Shown piece after piece: positions 1 through 13,385 of a stretch of DNA of 64,000 nt; within the stretch, counting starts at the first letter, position 1; every line of letters starts with the position of its first letter. Source of the DNA: Neopestalotiopsis rosae (Eukaryota > Ascomycota > Sordariomycetes > Amphisphaeriales > Sporocadaceae). Location of the stretch: positions 682,001 through 746,000 of the forward strand of contig JALGAS010000011.1 of assembly GCA_023078685.1 (NCBI GenBank). Reading direction: 5' to 3'. Position numbers and translations under genes: made by a program. The notes beneath the pieces are model-generated. The model did no database searches. It worked only from the letters and a program-made list of their open reading frames with translations, and had not been told where the DNA came from.

Positions 1-3000
1 GACATCGTTGCGGGAAGGTGTGTATATTTGTGTGTGTCGAATTATTATTGACCGTATGAATGGATAAATGCAGGTGCAAATTCGTTGAATGGGGGGGGGG
101 TGGCCAAGGTTGATTAAAAATTAGACGGATGTGTACCAAATGCCCATGTGATGGTGGCGTCGTATTGGTTTCTGTCGGTTAGAAGTGACGACAAGTACAG
201 CCAGTAAGTAAGTGAAGATGAAGTAGAGAGAGGATCCAGCAAAGGACTCTGTCGTTGTGTTTTCTTATCTCGTGGTCTCTCTTCCCTTTTTTCTTCTTCT
301 TCTTCTATTCGTTGTCTTCCTCTCGTCTGAAGACAAACTGAGATCTAGAGAGAAAATCGATGAGACTTCCTTTCTTGGAGGGGGTTCAAGTTCGGCTGGG
401 CGCCTCTTGATTTGGGGGGTGGGAACCCGGCGACATTTTTATTGAAGATCCTCAATGCAGTTCGTTTTCGTATTTTTTTCCCTTTGGTATTTGGGCGGGC
501 CCCGGCTGGAGGCTCGGGTTGCTTCAAGACCCCTAGGGCCATCCGAAAGGTAGAAAGAGTCCGGGGAATTGGGACGCTAAGGGAGTGCCCAGGAGGTGAT
601 TGCACGCATTGGGTATGTTTGCGTGTACTTGTCCTCGCTAACGATTAACGTGTGTTCAAGGGGTATTTTTGTTATTTTTCCCTATGAGTTCTTTATTTTA
701 CGGGTCTCAATCTGCAGAAAATGCAACTGGCCCATCACATCCCACCACGGAGAGACCCCAGCAGGCTTCTAGAACATGGCACAACTTTGTTGCCTGGGCT
801 TGCCTTTGCTAAGCCTACAATCAATGAACGTAGGCTTGGTAGGTACTGTGTATCTGCTATCTCCGGCTCCCTGTCCATCTTCTGTAGCGGAGTATATTCA
901 TTTATTCATCTGGCGTCTACAGAGTACAGTAGGTTAGGTTAGTATTTTTCTTCAACAAGGACCTGTTACCAACAGATTGATGTATGCCCACCTTGATCTA
1001 TCTCGCCTATTCCATCACCATTTCAATCAGTCATGCTATAGAAATAAGCACTAGCATGAGAAGGATCGATTCTAAGTTGAGTTTTCTCTTGTTCTAACAG
1101 GACGTGGTACGACCTCCAAGACCTTTTACGCCTGCATGCCAATACAGTTTTACGTGGGTGGGTGGGTGGGTGTGCGGGCTGGTACCTAGCCTATGGTAGG
1201 TAGGTAGCCTATGATAGCCTGTAGCCTGCAGTGTAAGCAAGACCGACTTGCAGCGGTCGACGGGTTGTTGTTAGTCCCCGTCGCCCGGGTCGCAGAAGGC
1301 TGCCGAAAGTTGAAACTCTTCTTTTGTTTGTTTCGCTTCCTTCCTTTCCTTGCAACCACATGGCCATGGCCCGTGACAATTGCATCATCAATGCGCACTG
1401 ACGTCTTGGATGTGCTATAGCTTCTTTTGTCTCTAACATTCCGGATCCGATCTATTGTATTATGAGAAACGAAGAAACGATTGTGCAAGTCGATATACCT
1501 AAGAGGGGAAGAGATGGTAAATCATTGATCGATGCTAACAGATGGATTACCCTACTTGGGTCTAAGGCATCGGTCGCACAAAGGCTACACCGGGCATGTA
1601 CTGAACTACTTTGCACATTCCCCCTTATTATATGGGCAAGAAGTCAGAGCCCACACCTCGTCTACGTACTACGTACTTCGTACTACTACGCTATCCGAGT
1701 TGTCTTCGGCTACATTAGCAGGTAGGTTAGGTAACTGGGTAAGGTGACTGTATGGATCCTCCCACTGGCCCTGGTCTGTACTTAGTACGCATGAGACGTC
1801 CCCCCATTAGTGGGTGGTAATGAACCACGATAGCGCCCGCGAATGGAGGAGGCCCGCCGTACTTGAATCAAATGCGTCAAAGTAAAATTACCATTCGTGG
1901 CACGGTATTCAGACTAGTCATCGTACTCGGTTTGGCAACGCGCTACACAAGAGCATTGATACGTGAAGTTCAAATCAAAACTATTGCTTCCTGTCTGGGT
2001 TTCCAGTTGAATAGACTTACTCTGGGTCAGCAAGTACTATGGTACTGGTGGGCTGAGTTGAAAAGATAATCGTGTTCGGATTCAATTGTGTCTCGGTGCG
2101 CCTATCTCCTCCTCAGTCATCTAACCTACAGTATTTGTCGCATTGCTTGTAAACTCCCCACTGGGACCCTGGACGCGTACGAATACGCGTGCATGGTGGC
2201 AGTTGCGGTAGGTGGGTATACATACCTAGCGAATGCCGGCCAGCTTACAATCTTCAATAATGAACTGTTGGTATTGATTCGAGTATTCCATGATAATCAC
2301 TACTCTCTACGATTCCGTGAATCTCAAGAAGCATGACTCGTCTCCCTGTAGGCCCGACTGTCGCATAAAAACCAGACGTGTGTTGCATATGATATACGTA
2401 CTGCCTGCTCGAGTCTTGAGCTTGTTGCAAGGTAACAGGATTCTAGACGAGTCGCCTAGTTAGTGAAAAACCCGCGCTGGGGGCCGACTCGGAGTCTTCC
2501 AACACCCCGACGGCCCGCGAATACCTAATCCGCCAAGCCCAGCCCTTTTTCTCAACCTGACCCAGGTACCCGCATGCAGCTGTAACACGCCCAGGATAAC
2601 GGAAATGCGTGTGAGAGGGGAAAAACCAGCCTTATGAGATAGCTGAAGAGTGATGAGAAGCTTCGGTTGCGTCGAAACCCGAGCTTCTCCTGAGCGTCAA
2701 CATGGTGTGTTGGTGTGTGGTAGGTAGCATGACGAACAACAAAAAATGCGGCCTCCAAAAGGGTAAACATCCATTCACCACAGCAGCTACCAAGTACGAG
2801 TCGCGACGACGAGTAACTCATGATTCATTGAGCAGTGACTGACTGACTTTCCTTCTGTTGACGAGCATTCACAGCCTGTCGCATAGACAAGACTCGTACG
2901 TGTATGGTAATTGAGGTGTGCATTCATCATGTCCATCAGAATTTCAACCCGTTCTATCCATTTCAATTTCTGGCATCTACTCGAGATCTGAAACATCTCT

Positions 3001-6000
3001 CACGGGTTCTGTCTTGCTTTGTCCCTCTGCCTCCATGAATAAGTTCTCCCAATCTCCCTCTGAGCGAGAGAGCCCGTCGATCTCCCGGCTTGTGGGTATG
3101 TAAATTGTAAATGCATCCATGTTTGCCAATGCAAGGGGGCCGCTTACAGCACGTCTTTGCGGTCCCGTCGATCTCCCGGGTTCCGCCTGCGTCACCAACA
3201 CTCGGCGTCTACTTGCCGGATCTCCAATGTCCGCTTGCGTCCGCTCAGTCTGTCCGGCTGAGCCACTCGAGATGGCATCCTTCCAAGGCTCCGTATTGCA
3301 ACTCTGGCGATCCTTGGTGCGCCCCGCCTTACAAACACCATGTTATTGTTCGTGTCCTAATGCTGTTGAAATCCCGAGAGGACTAAAAGAAAAACAAGAA
3401 CGATCGTGATTTGCTGCTTTCTTCCGACATGTTCTGGGCGGTCGTCCCTCAAGTAGTATCTTCCTCGACAATGATGCTGAAGAAGTGGCTGGATCGAGTG
3501 GTTCGCGCGTGACAGTCTTGCATCAATGACCGGTCTGGTTGACTGCGGATTACACTCTGCCTGAGCACCAACCAGACTTGTGACTTTCCTCCTCGACGAC
3601 ACATGCCATGTCAACACTTACCTCTTCCCGAGATGCACTGGATTACTTGTATCCAGTCATCTAGTTACAATCCTTTTTTATCAGTGCTCGTCTCTATTTT
3701 TGCCATACATCTTCTATCGAAAGAATCATGCCTGTCCGCCATTAAGATATAGTGACTCCACGGCGTTATATTCATTTCATCTTCCTTTCAAGGCCTTAAC
3801 GACACATGCGATACAGATCAATAATATCATACTTGGTAGACTGGCTGTCCGTTGTGAACTTGTCAACATGTCTCGCGTTGATGAACTCACTCAGAGAGCG
3901 GATACGAGCGTTGTCTGAACAACAAAGAGTCTTCCGACCTGATGCAAGATCATATACTGTATCAGCCATGAGCTCTTGTCTCTAGGGTCAATACGATATC
4001 CATCATGATGATGTCGATGGCGGGAGGCCCGACCATTGCTGATACGACATCGATCCCGTTCCCCGCATCCCAAGCATGGCCACCGTTGTCCGAAAGAAGA
4101 AGAGAGGGCAATTTAGCCTGATATCACGTCACTTTTTACATGGTCGCAGCCCATGAGTCGCCTCGAGCAGGACGGATAGGTTATTCTGAACGTCGAGCAC
4201 ACAGTGTCCGATCCTAATTGCGACTGCATGGTCATCTCTCGACCGGCGAGGCTGCTTCCCTCCACTGGGTCATAAAACTCATGACATGGGCTCAAATCTT
4301 GAAGAGCCTCCTCTCGAGTCCTTGCACCTCATGCTGTCGATACAATGACTTGTCAAGTATTACCAGCAGCCCCCCCACCCTGTGTTGGTATGAATCGTTA
4401 CAGCCTGTTCAATTCTCACAGCAGAGTCCTATCGGTTATAATCTCCTCATGACTGACGGGATTGCCCAGTCGCAAAATACAGTCGATGCTTGCCCTCGTA
4501 GTAAACGATGTGACTGGCCGCCTGCCTTTTGAACCAAACGATGGTTTTGAATAATCGTTTCAAGTTTTGCAATGCCCATTGATTGACAGATTCATCCTGT
4601 AGAGCCTCGAACATGATCATAGGAAAATCTTAGATACACGTCTCTGGCTCGCGGGCATGAATACTTAGCTACTAGACTACGTTTTCAAGAAATGGGGCAG
4701 ATGAAGATGAAAATAAAAACAACACTGACCGACGCATGGTATGGCTCGCGTCTCCTCGTCTATCAGTTTGGCCACACCATTGCGGGTATTCTGTCTTGAC
4801 GGGAACAGCAACAAACGACAGAGATATTGCAAAAAAACATTGTTATCATTAGAGTGACTTGAAGGCAGCCATGAAGCATCTCAATGGAACCATGAAAAGA
4901 TCAGCGTCCTGGCCTGCGTTCTACAGATATTCTACGCGACAGGAGAAAGATCTGATGACGATGTATGCCGAGGCTGTCAAGCACACACAGACGTGTAGCA
5001 TCCCCAGACTTATACACAACCCGTTGTCGTTTTCCCGCTTGCCATGTGAGACAAATGCCAAGAAGACTGTCGGCATATTCTTGCCCATTGGACAACTACT
5101 CAGTAAGGTTGTGGCGTGACTCTCGGATACGCGAATAGCTGACCAGAACACCAATGACTAGCTCGGGTCCAGAGCACCATGGATGCTCAGCGTAATTCCC
5201 AGGTGGACGTCTGCTCGGTAGCGGGGAAATCGTGCTTTCTCAGTACCAATTTACACAGGGCTGTGAGTCTCGTGAGAGGTGGTTATTGGTAGCGGTAGTC
5301 GAAGGTAATCCAGGAAAGCGGGGATCTCGACGTTGCGGCCGTGGTTGTACACCATCGGAATCACATCCGAGCCACGCAGGTTTGTACGGAGTATACACAG
5401 TAGCGAGGGCCATGGTGCTTCTCATCCCTTGCATTCGGGCAGGGGAGCCACCGGGATTCAATCTGGATCTGCATGCTTATTGTGCGGGGACGGCAAGATG
5501 ACCAAGACTTGGCAGCATATACTCCCCTGCGCAATTGGTGATGATGCGGAGCGCACCGACACGGGAAGTTATAGTAGCTGCTGGCTCGTGTGATGCACTG
5601 TGTTCATTCGCATGTTGGGCAACCGTATGCCTACATGACTATAGAGCCCCTGCATGCCTGGCATCGGTGGGATAATGACACTCGCGACTTTGAGTCTGGT
5701 ATCCTCATGTACATTTATCACACCTCTGGCCTTGAATAATTGGTGGACTATTCGATCACGGTGCTGAACCCACGGCTGATTTCGCAAGAGAGAGCGGAGA
5801 GAAGAGAGCGGGATCGGGTCGGTGTATTTACAAATCAAGAGTTTTCAACACACTTGACTTGTGAGTGCATTTCCCTTCCTGGTGCCATCAGTCTGGTCTC
5901 TTGGCTGCTTGATCGCTCGCTCGCTCTTTGTTCTGTTCGCTCGACCTTGTCGACCGGGATGAGATGCTTTGACATCTGAGCGCACACCCACATACAAGTA

Positions 6001-6421
6001 GATCACCAGCTCAACGACGAGTAAAAACACATTAGATTACCCCCATCGCTGTTGTTCAGCGTTCCATCTGCTTGACGCCACTCGCGGTACGATGCGGGCA
6101 TGGGAGTGAGTGACTAGACCGAGGCGAGAGGAAAGATCATTGACGACTGCTTGTTCACATGCGTGTACGAGTACGAACATCGATCGAGTAGCTCGCGAGC
6201 TGGGGTGGTGGCGGCCCGGTCTCACCAATGCAAAGTATATCGCCAGACTAGCCATGTCAAAGAGACATGTCTCTGCTGGCAGCCAACATGACTCAAGATA
6301 TATAAAGACAAGCATGACCCGAGAGGCCGGTTCCATGGCCTCCCTCCTTTGGATATTGAATAGGAATCCACAACGGCGCATTTCGATACTTGGTCCCCCA
6401 GGTACAGCTGAAACAATCTTC
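1..6421. other. gene-free flank of ordinary base composition
   Basis: About 6.4 kb in which I find no convincing gene. Open frames are short (112 codons at most), overlap on both strands and show no family motif or credible splice chain. Visible features are a run of ten G near 90-100, a pyrimidine-rich tract (about 276-310), GGTG/GTAG microrepeats (about 1154-1224), a TACGTA-rich patch (about 1661-1691) and a 16-base direct repeat (CCCGTCGATCTCCCGG) near 3073 and 3164. Long promoters, UTRs or noncoding RNAs cannot be excluded. Confidence 0.6.
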
Positions 6422-8163
6422 ATGGATATCGACCCGAGCAAAGATGCCTCTCTGTTCTCACCGGAATCACGCGCCACGGTAGTCATCGGTGTTGCCGTGG
6501 CATTGATGCTATGCGCAACCACGGCAGTGGTCTTGCGATTGTATACACGAAAGATCATACTGAACCAGCTCGGACTCGATGACTGGCTATCAATAGGCGC
6601 ACTTGTACGATGGGCAACCCGCAAGCGTAATCACTGGAAGACTACAAGTAGCTGAACAGTGTATAGTTCTTTACATTGGCCACGGGCGTGAGCCAATGCT
6701 ATAGTACGTCGAATCGTGGATCCTTCGACCATCCAAATTTGCTACACTTATCTGACGTTACGACTGCTGACCTGGAGGTGCATCGGTTGCAATATAGTGA
6801 CTAGAAATGGTCTAGGACGGCACATTGGCACTCTTCCGCGGCCTGATGGCTTCAAGGACTATATGAAGGTATGTGACGGCTCTGGTAGCGGCGATGATCG
6901 TCATCGTCCTTGCTTCAACGACATGCTGACACGACTTGCAAAGAACTTCTACGTTGTGCTTATATGGTACAATGTAGCCATTGGCCTCATCAAGATGACC
7001 TTTCTGACGCAATATTACCGCGTATTACCAACGAGCCGCGTCAGAAAACTCTGCATCGTAGCAATGGTCATTGTCGGCAGCTGGAGTCTATCACAGATTC
7101 TGCTAACTATATTTCTCTGTGTCCCCATTTCCGGGTTCTGGGACTCTTCAGTCGAGGCATCCTGTATTCCAACCCCAGCAGAGTGGTACCAGAACGCAGC
7201 CGGAAATATTGTGACTGACGTTGCTATATTCTGTCTGCCCTTTCCGGTGCTTCGACGGTTGAATCTCCCACGGGCGCAAGTGAGTAGCATCCCCTACGTA
7301 CCCATCCACCTGATTTCTATCTAGTTCTGTACAAACCCGTGTCGTCTGCCCACCAACACGAGAGGGATCAATATCATTTGCTGACCAAGGTCGAACCGAC
7401 CATATTAGAGATACGTCTTGCTCGGCATCTTCTCACTTGGTTTCTTGTAAGTCCATCAAATCACCATGCTCGTGTAAATCCACATATATAAGTCTGATGC
7501 CAACTTAGCACGTGCACCATATCGGTTATTCGGATAAAATATCTACACCTGGAGGTCGACGTCACGTGGGAGAACGCAGAGGCATCCCTCTGGTCCCTAT
7601 GTGAAGTATGCTCCGGGACCATCTGCTCGTGCCTGCCCTGTCTCCGTCCGCTGGCCACACGATGGTTTCCGGCATTCTCCACTCATCGGTCGCACGGCTA
7701 TACTCAGCAATCTGACTCTTTTGCTGCAAATCTAAAGCTGTCGAGAGACCTGGAAGCCGGGCCATCGAAAGGCACCGCCGCCACGAGGAGGCTCTCGGGG
7801 TCGGACAGCGACTTCATCTTTGGGCTAGAGGACTACAACTTTGAGACGACCACCACGGCGCTTAAACGTGACCGTTCGTGTGGGCTGCCAAGCTCCAACC
7901 CCTTTAGACATGCCGCCACCGCTACTGCCTCGGCTGCCGCAACTACCACTATATCTACAATGGCTCTGGGCTCGAGCAGCAACGTCGAATCACCACCATG
8001 GGCAGCCCAAGCTGGGCTCGATAAAACGTGGAAGCAGCCGATCATCGCGGCTAGAATACACGGGGGTAGCAACGCGTCGGGTGCTGATGGAAATGACAAT
8101 CTGCCTCGCCAGCACGGGATCCAGGTGCAACACGATATTACCGTACAGACATCTAGATGGTGA
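6422..8163 (+). CDS. fungal rhodopsin-domain (PTH11-like) integral membrane protein
   Basis: Predicted seven-helix plasma-membrane protein of the fungal rhodopsin-domain family, which includes PTH11-like receptors; the ligand is unknown. My model has six exons: 6422-6604, 6660-6687, 6798-6868, 6944-7279, 7409-7446 and 7509-8163. All introns are GT-AG, and the total of 1311 nt stays in frame (436 residues). Visible family marks, in order, are a first helix at about residues 18-38, DDW at 53-55, GLGRH at 75-79, the NFYVVLIWYN helix from 95, CLPFPVLRRL near the end of exon 4, and TWEN at 238-241 followed by LWSLCE and a CLPCLRPL motif. Residues after about 267 form a Ser/Thr/Ala-rich, probably cytoplasmic tail. 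The ATG at 6422 is chosen because the family usually has a short N-terminus before helix 1. Exon 2 (28 nt) and the 6688-6797 intron are the least certain parts. The neighbouring minus-strand gene is convergent. Confidence 0.88.
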
Positions 8164-8340
8164 TTGGGAACAAATGCTCATCAACAGCGACTGGAAGATT
8201 GCATGTTGGGGCGGAAACTCAAAAAATGAATGTATACATAATCAACGATACACAGGCGGACATCTTGACTTCATTGCCATGTCACTAGTTTTGATTCAAT
8301 ACTAAAGCGTACTAGGAAGGTTGCCTTCATATCATTTATT

Positions 8341-9690
8341 TCATGGAGATTCTAATGCACTCCTAAGGCGTCCCATGACCTCTGCTCTGAGCTCATCTCT
8401 GAGCTCGTCCATTTCTGGAACACGCCGGAGGGCAAAATCCTCGCAGTGCTCCTGAAGCGCAGCGACATTGTGCTCTAATTCGGCCAGCGTGTCATCATGT
8501 TGAGTCACTGCGGCATCCAGGTCTACGACAGCCACATCGCCCTTGTCAATCCGCTGTTCTATAACGACTAGGTCGTCCTGCTGGGTTTTTACTTCGGCTT
8601 GCAGTCTGTTGAGTCTATCCTCCCGCACTCGTGCTTGGGCCTCGAGTAGAGCAACCTTGTCCTGGAGCTCTTGGATGGTCTTCTCTTGCCTTGATGCAAC
8701 CTGCTTGACATCAGCAAACTCAACAAAGAGTTGCTGGCAGAGCTGAAGCAAATCACTCCCTTCAACCGTCGACTTCTCTGCTGGCCCAGAATCCTTTCCC
8801 CCAGGCCCCCTTTTAGTTGGCCTGTTTGATGGGGATTCACCACCGTCTATGCTGGCGCTTCCGGAATGACGATGACGTTTGCCAGGGCCCTTGACGGACT
8901 CTGCCACCCATGGACCGTCTGATGTCGACGGAGGCATCGGCGGACCAGGGCCAATGTCATTGTATGCTGGCGGGCTTTCGCCGTGGGTCGACAGAGCAGC
9001 CTCAGAGTCTGTGCTCACGGTACTCTCATCGACAGGCAGATATCTCTTGCCTCCAGTACCCTCGTACAGTCTGTGTAGATGACTGTAAGAGGGCACTGGT
9101 TTGGACAAGCCTGACTGGATGACATGGACAAGGGCCTGCAGCCGCGATTTGGACAAGATGGTGTGTTCGAGGTATACCGTGAGGCTGCAGGAAGTGGCAA
9201 GCGATTCCAGGGCCTTGATGATATCTGCGGATAGAGTCCTCCTAGGGTGCAGGACTGTCCACTGGGAGGGCACAATCAAATGTGCAGGCTGGTGCAAGCT
9301 GAAGCGAAGACTAGTAATGTTGGAACTCAACTTGGCCTGTACATCAGACGAGGCCTCGCATTCGGTGGCCCAACTAAGGGAGGCAATATGATCTGGAGGT
9401 ATGTGTATATATAGGACGGTATCTTTCTGTTTGAGTCGAACAGGCACACGCAATCTAAAAAAAGCCAACAGTTGCGACGCATTGTGATCAACGCACACTT
9501 CGAAGGTAATGAATCTATTCTTGGGATCTGGGTGAATAAGGTATTGACGATCTTGCGCCCCGGCCAGTTCCCAGTGGATAGCCGCTTTTCCGCTCACTGA
9601 AAAGTTGCTGACATCGGTCATCTCCATGCGACTCGTCGGAGGCGGCGATGAAGGTGACGGGGGCGACAGGGCCTTTGCGTCACCAGACAT
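8341..9690 (-). CDS. hypothetical coiled-coil protein with PPAY motif
   Basis: Single-exon protein of 449 residues; I do not recognise a named family. The N-terminus is rich in Ser and Pro. The next roughly 200 residues look globular, with alternating hydrophobic strands. A low-complexity linker follows, containing GESPPAYND, a PPxY-type motif that could bind a WW-domain protein such as an Rsp5-like ubiquitin ligase (inference). Then comes a basic patch (GKRHRHSG ... NRPTKRGPGGK) that might be a nuclear signal. The last 130 residues or so form a long heptad-rich coiled coil (ASRQEKTIQELQDKVALLEA onward), so the protein is likely oligomeric. The start at 9690 has good context (gccATGT), and no in-frame intron is needed. 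It converges with the rhodopsin-domain gene, leaving 177 bp between stop codons. It is the last intact gene before the A+T block. Confidence 0.85.
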   Translation of the reverse strand: MSGDAKALSPPSPSSPPPTSRMEMTDVSNFSVSGKAAIHWELAGAQDRQYLIHPDPKNRFITFEVCVDHNASQLLAFFRLRVPVRLKQKDTVLYIHIPPDHIASLSWATECEASSDVQAKLSSNITSLRFSLHQPAHLIVPSQWTVLHPRRTLSADIIKALESLATSCSLTVYLEHTILSKSRLQALVHVIQSGLSKPVPSYSHLHRLYEGTGGKRYLPVDESTVSTDSEAALSTHGESPPAYNDIGPGPPMPPSTSDGPWVAESVKGPGKRHRHSGSASIDGGESPSNRPTKRGPGGKDSGPAEKSTVEGSDLLQLCQQLFVEFADVKQVASRQEKTIQELQDKVALLEAQARVREDRLNRLQAEVKTQQDDLVVIEQRIDKGDVAVVDLDAAVTQHDDTLAELEHNVAALQEHCEDFALRRVPEMDELRDELRAEVMGRLRSALESP

Positions 9691-11640
9691 GGCGATAGAT
9701 AGAGGAGCGGCGGCGACTGGATTCTACTATAAAAGAGCATCAGTGGACAAACGACAGTGGTACTACTCACCACTACACAATCGGAGCAGGCGAGGAACAA
9801 GAACCCGGCGACGTAACACGCTGCTCGTAAACCAACAATCCAGTCAATCATCCAGTCTTCGCACGCCCCAGCGGGTTGTTCAGAGACAAGAGCCGGTTCC
9901 GCTGACAGGTGGGCAATCTACAGATGCAGATATGCCTCCTTCCCCCGATCCCAGTCCTTTCTACGAAGAAGTTGTCCTCGCTCGCAGATGAACGAGGGAC
10001 AAGATGTTCGCAGAGTAGGAGGCTGGCAAGAGTTGATCGGGAGCGCGGGTGACGGGCGTCTGGTCTCTTCGTAACCGGCAGGACGTAGCACGACAGCTCT
10101 CAAAACGCTCAGACCAGAGATTGGAGGAGATGAGAGTGCCTAAAGACTTGGAAGCTTGGTACTTGTTTGGATGGGCGACGATGCAACAGGCGCGAAGGTT
10201 GGGTAGTCGACGGTGAGGTTGTTCGGTTGTGAAGGAGGGACAAAGAGCAATGGGTCGTCGCGCCTGGGTAAAGGATAAAAGAGAGAGGTTGGGGACAAGG
10301 TTGTAGCGTTGACCCACTAATCGTATCATCAGTGCTCAACATTGCAGTGCTTGATTGGACAGGAAATCACACTAGTGCATCTAGAGATTGGACTCACTAG
10401 CCTCCCGGTCCAGCCACATCCGAACGTACTAGCGCGTACAGCCAGCCTACATTGTAGCAGCCGCCCGTCCCCACACACTTGCTGATCAGCCACACAAGCC
10501 ATTGCAACAACCACCTTCTACCTAACATGCTCATACATAAGCATTCCCCTTTGACAGGACTGGAATTTCCTAGAGGAGCTTGAGTTATGCAGGCTCATTA
10601 TCTGAGCTTAGTCCAGCTCACGTGATTATGAGAGTCTGATATAAAGACTCTCTCGTGTCCAACGCCGCAAAGCAGCCAAGCGCTTCCCTGTCAGGAGGAT
10701 GTGAAAATCATGTTGTTGCTTTTGGAGTTGTATCGAGCCGCTAGTATAAAATCTGTATCACACCTCATGTACCAGGTTGAGCTAACACAAGGTAGTGTCC
10801 TGAAGGAGGATGGGGGATCTGTTAAGTTATGGCGTAATGGCACCAGCTGGAATGACCTACTCATCGATATAATGAGTGCGTACAAAAAGTGCATATTGTA
10901 AAGGCATTTAGAAGCAATGGATACAACAACCTAGAGTGCAACCTAGTACACCGAGATCCTGAAACCGCATACAAAGAAGCAGTAATTTCCAACATATTGA
11001 TCTGGCCTAGGTCAGCGTGAATTCATGAAGCTTTGATCTTGGCGGAGAGAAACGAGCTGGACCAAATTTGTGTGACAAGACATGAGACCCTGGGTGTACC
11101 TCCTAGCCGGATTCATGTCAAGTGCTTTGCGCCACACATGACAAAGAGATAAAGAGAGACTGCCAATTTCTATAATAAAATAAATGACCTATAGCATACA
11201 TGGTGTGGCAAGGATACTACTGATCAGTTACGTGGGCAGAGAATGTTAGGATATATGAATTCACTGTCCTAAAATAGGTGTCACTGACATCAGGTGTCCC
11301 ATCTTGTTTCGAGAGCATGTGAGTTCCAGTTTGTGATCACTCCTTAAGAATTGCGAGCATGCTATTTGCTACGACGTGGGTTACCATTATATAGCTATGG
11401 CAGAGAGCATCCTCTTAATCGTTAAGAAGCAATTGTATCAGGCATAGTCTGATATTATCGAGGCATTGGCTACCCTATGGCGGTCGAATCGCCTACGACA
11501 CCACTCCATGATCGAGCTTATTATAGCGGCAAAACGCCAGCGAGTCAAGAATTCCAGCACGAAAGACGATGTTCTCACGGCTCTGCCAGAGCCCGCGTAA
11601 AGAGGCGTGAACAGCAAGTTTTATACAGCACTATCCACTC
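9691..11640. other. intergenic region leading to the A+T-rich block
   Basis: The first part is the likely promoter and 5' UTR of the minus-strand coiled-coil gene. Around 10640 there is TATAAAG within a short inverted repeat (AGAGTCT...AGACTCT), followed by a 66-codon frame (10701-10901) that I could not link to a family. Around 11451-11600 a frame of about 50 codons is open but has no start and no recognisable motif. From about 11640 composition shifts sharply to A+T. I see no supported gene here. Confidence 0.5.
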
Positions 11641-12082
11641 GACGGCATAATAATACCAGCTTATCCCCTTATTTAGCAGGCAGCACCCTTTCCTATTATA
11701 ATGAGTTAAGCTATTATAATGAAATACTTTAGTGCTTCAAGTTGGGCGGCACTAAAACTTATTACAGCAGTGATATTTAATAATTATACGTTTTTTTAAA
11801 AAAATATAATAAAAAAATAGTTGAATCATTTAATTTTATTTAAGATTCAACTTATTATGACTTAAATTATTATTATATAATAATAGCAAAACCCATCCTT
11901 TTAATGAATAAGAAACGATCACGAACCACGATTTATATGCGTTAATTTAATTTGAATTAATAATTAAAGTGACGTAAGAATTCAAATTTAAAAATCAAAT
12001 TAATTAAAATAATTAATAATCAGGGTAAGAAAGGTAGTCTGCAATTAATTAATGCAATTATAATTAACTGCATTATAATAAT

Positions 12083-12535
12083 CAGGGTACGAATGCAGTT
12101 AATTATAATGCAGTTAATTTAACTGCATGAAATCCGGATTGCAACTTAATTAACTGCAGTTAATTAAAGTTTAAACTGCAATTACAGTTTTTGCAATTAA
12201 GTTAATTAACTGCTTACTGCCATAATATAAATTTTATTATTTTATTAAATAATAATAAAATATAAAACCTTATAATAGCTTTTTATTAAGCTTTATATAA
12301 CGTTTTATTCTAAAAAGAAAACTTTTAAATAAGTTAATTATTCGATTTTTTATTAATTATTTTGTTATTTTAATGCAGTTAATCATAATTAATTTAAGTT
12401 AACTTAAGTTAGTGGAACCCCGGACTTAAACTGACAAGTAACTGCATGCAGTTAGTGAAACTCTAAACTGCAACTGCACTAACTTAAGTTAACTGCAACT
12501 GCACTAACTAATTGCAGACTGCCTTTCCTACCCTA
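12083..12535 (-). mobile_element. hAT-like MITE, GCAGTTAACTGC family, degraded copy
   Basis: Inverted ends start CAGGGTACGAATGCAGTT on the left and finish GACTGCCTTTCCTACCCTA on the right, the two end types of this family. The interior is made of iterated GCAGTTAA / TTAACTGC units. A further end of the same family (CAGGGTAAGAAAGG) starts at 12021, so an older copy was probably interrupted here. I see no clear 8-bp duplication. Confidence 0.6.
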
Positions 12536-13178
12536 GTTATTAGGCTGATTAGAATTAAATGACTTAGTTATTAAGTAAATTATTCAATTAACTAAAGAAA
12601 TAAATTATAACCTTATTAATATTATAATGCAAACGATTTTAAAAAATTATATTTCGAATACCGGAAAAAGCACATTTTATAACGTTACGTTAATATTATT
12701 TTACCAATTTTATTAGCAAAAAATACCTTCGAAATCGAAAAAGGTTTTATTTTTAATAATGAATTATTTTATTATTTTATTAATTATTTAAGTTATTAAT
12801 TTTTAATTATTTTATTAAATTTAATTAGCCGGGTTCGAAGAATTATAATTATAATTAGCGTTGCAAATTAGGTGATTTATAATTAACTACGCGTAATTAA
12901 CTATAATCGTAATTAGTTAATGGTCTGATTAAAATTAAATTACGCGTGATTAATAGTTAATTATAATAATTAGGGTTGGCAGCTTGAGTTTGAGTTTTGA
13001 GTTTGAGTGTGAGTTAATTTATTTGAGTTGAGTTTTATTTACCGTTTTTAAAAACTCATTAAGTTTTATTTAAGGAATTAATTAAATTAGTGAGTTTTAA
13101 TTACGTAACTAACTATATCAATGAGTTTTACTCCAGCCATTAATTAGATTAAATAAATTAATTAATTTAAAACTCAAT

Positions 13179-13385
13179 TATTACGGTCCGGGAGGTCATA
13201 TAGGCTAAGCTGATATATACCCTATTAATATATATTAATCTAAAGACGAAGAATTAAAAAATTACGGAGCTACGGGCGTTGCTTTATATATAATACGAAT
13301 GGCATAATAAGGGACGAATTTTATTAAAGCTTACCCGTAGCGTGCTAATAGCCGGTTAATAGGGTAGCCGCAGTTATTATTATAT
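13179..13385 (-). repeat. left LTR of gypsy family 2
   Basis: About 207 bp, near-identical to 27580-27785 and 43593-43798 apart from transitions. It contains the shared stretch around CGGAGCTACGGGCGTTGC. It is the 3' LTR of the minus-strand element. Confidence 0.85.

Noticed and set aside
6037..6624. 195-codon minus-strand open frame
   Set aside because: Antisense shadow of exon 1 and the upstream part of the rhodopsin-domain gene; no family motif and incompatible with the supported plus-strand exons.
10701..10901. 66-codon plus-strand frame after a TATAAAG
   Set aside because: An equally long frame exists on the opposite strand and no family motif is visible; not enough to call a gene.
11451..11600. 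Open frame of about 50 codons with basic residues, resembling a DNA-binding fragment
   Set aside because: No start codon, no recognisable domain, single short stretch next to the repeat block; could be chance.
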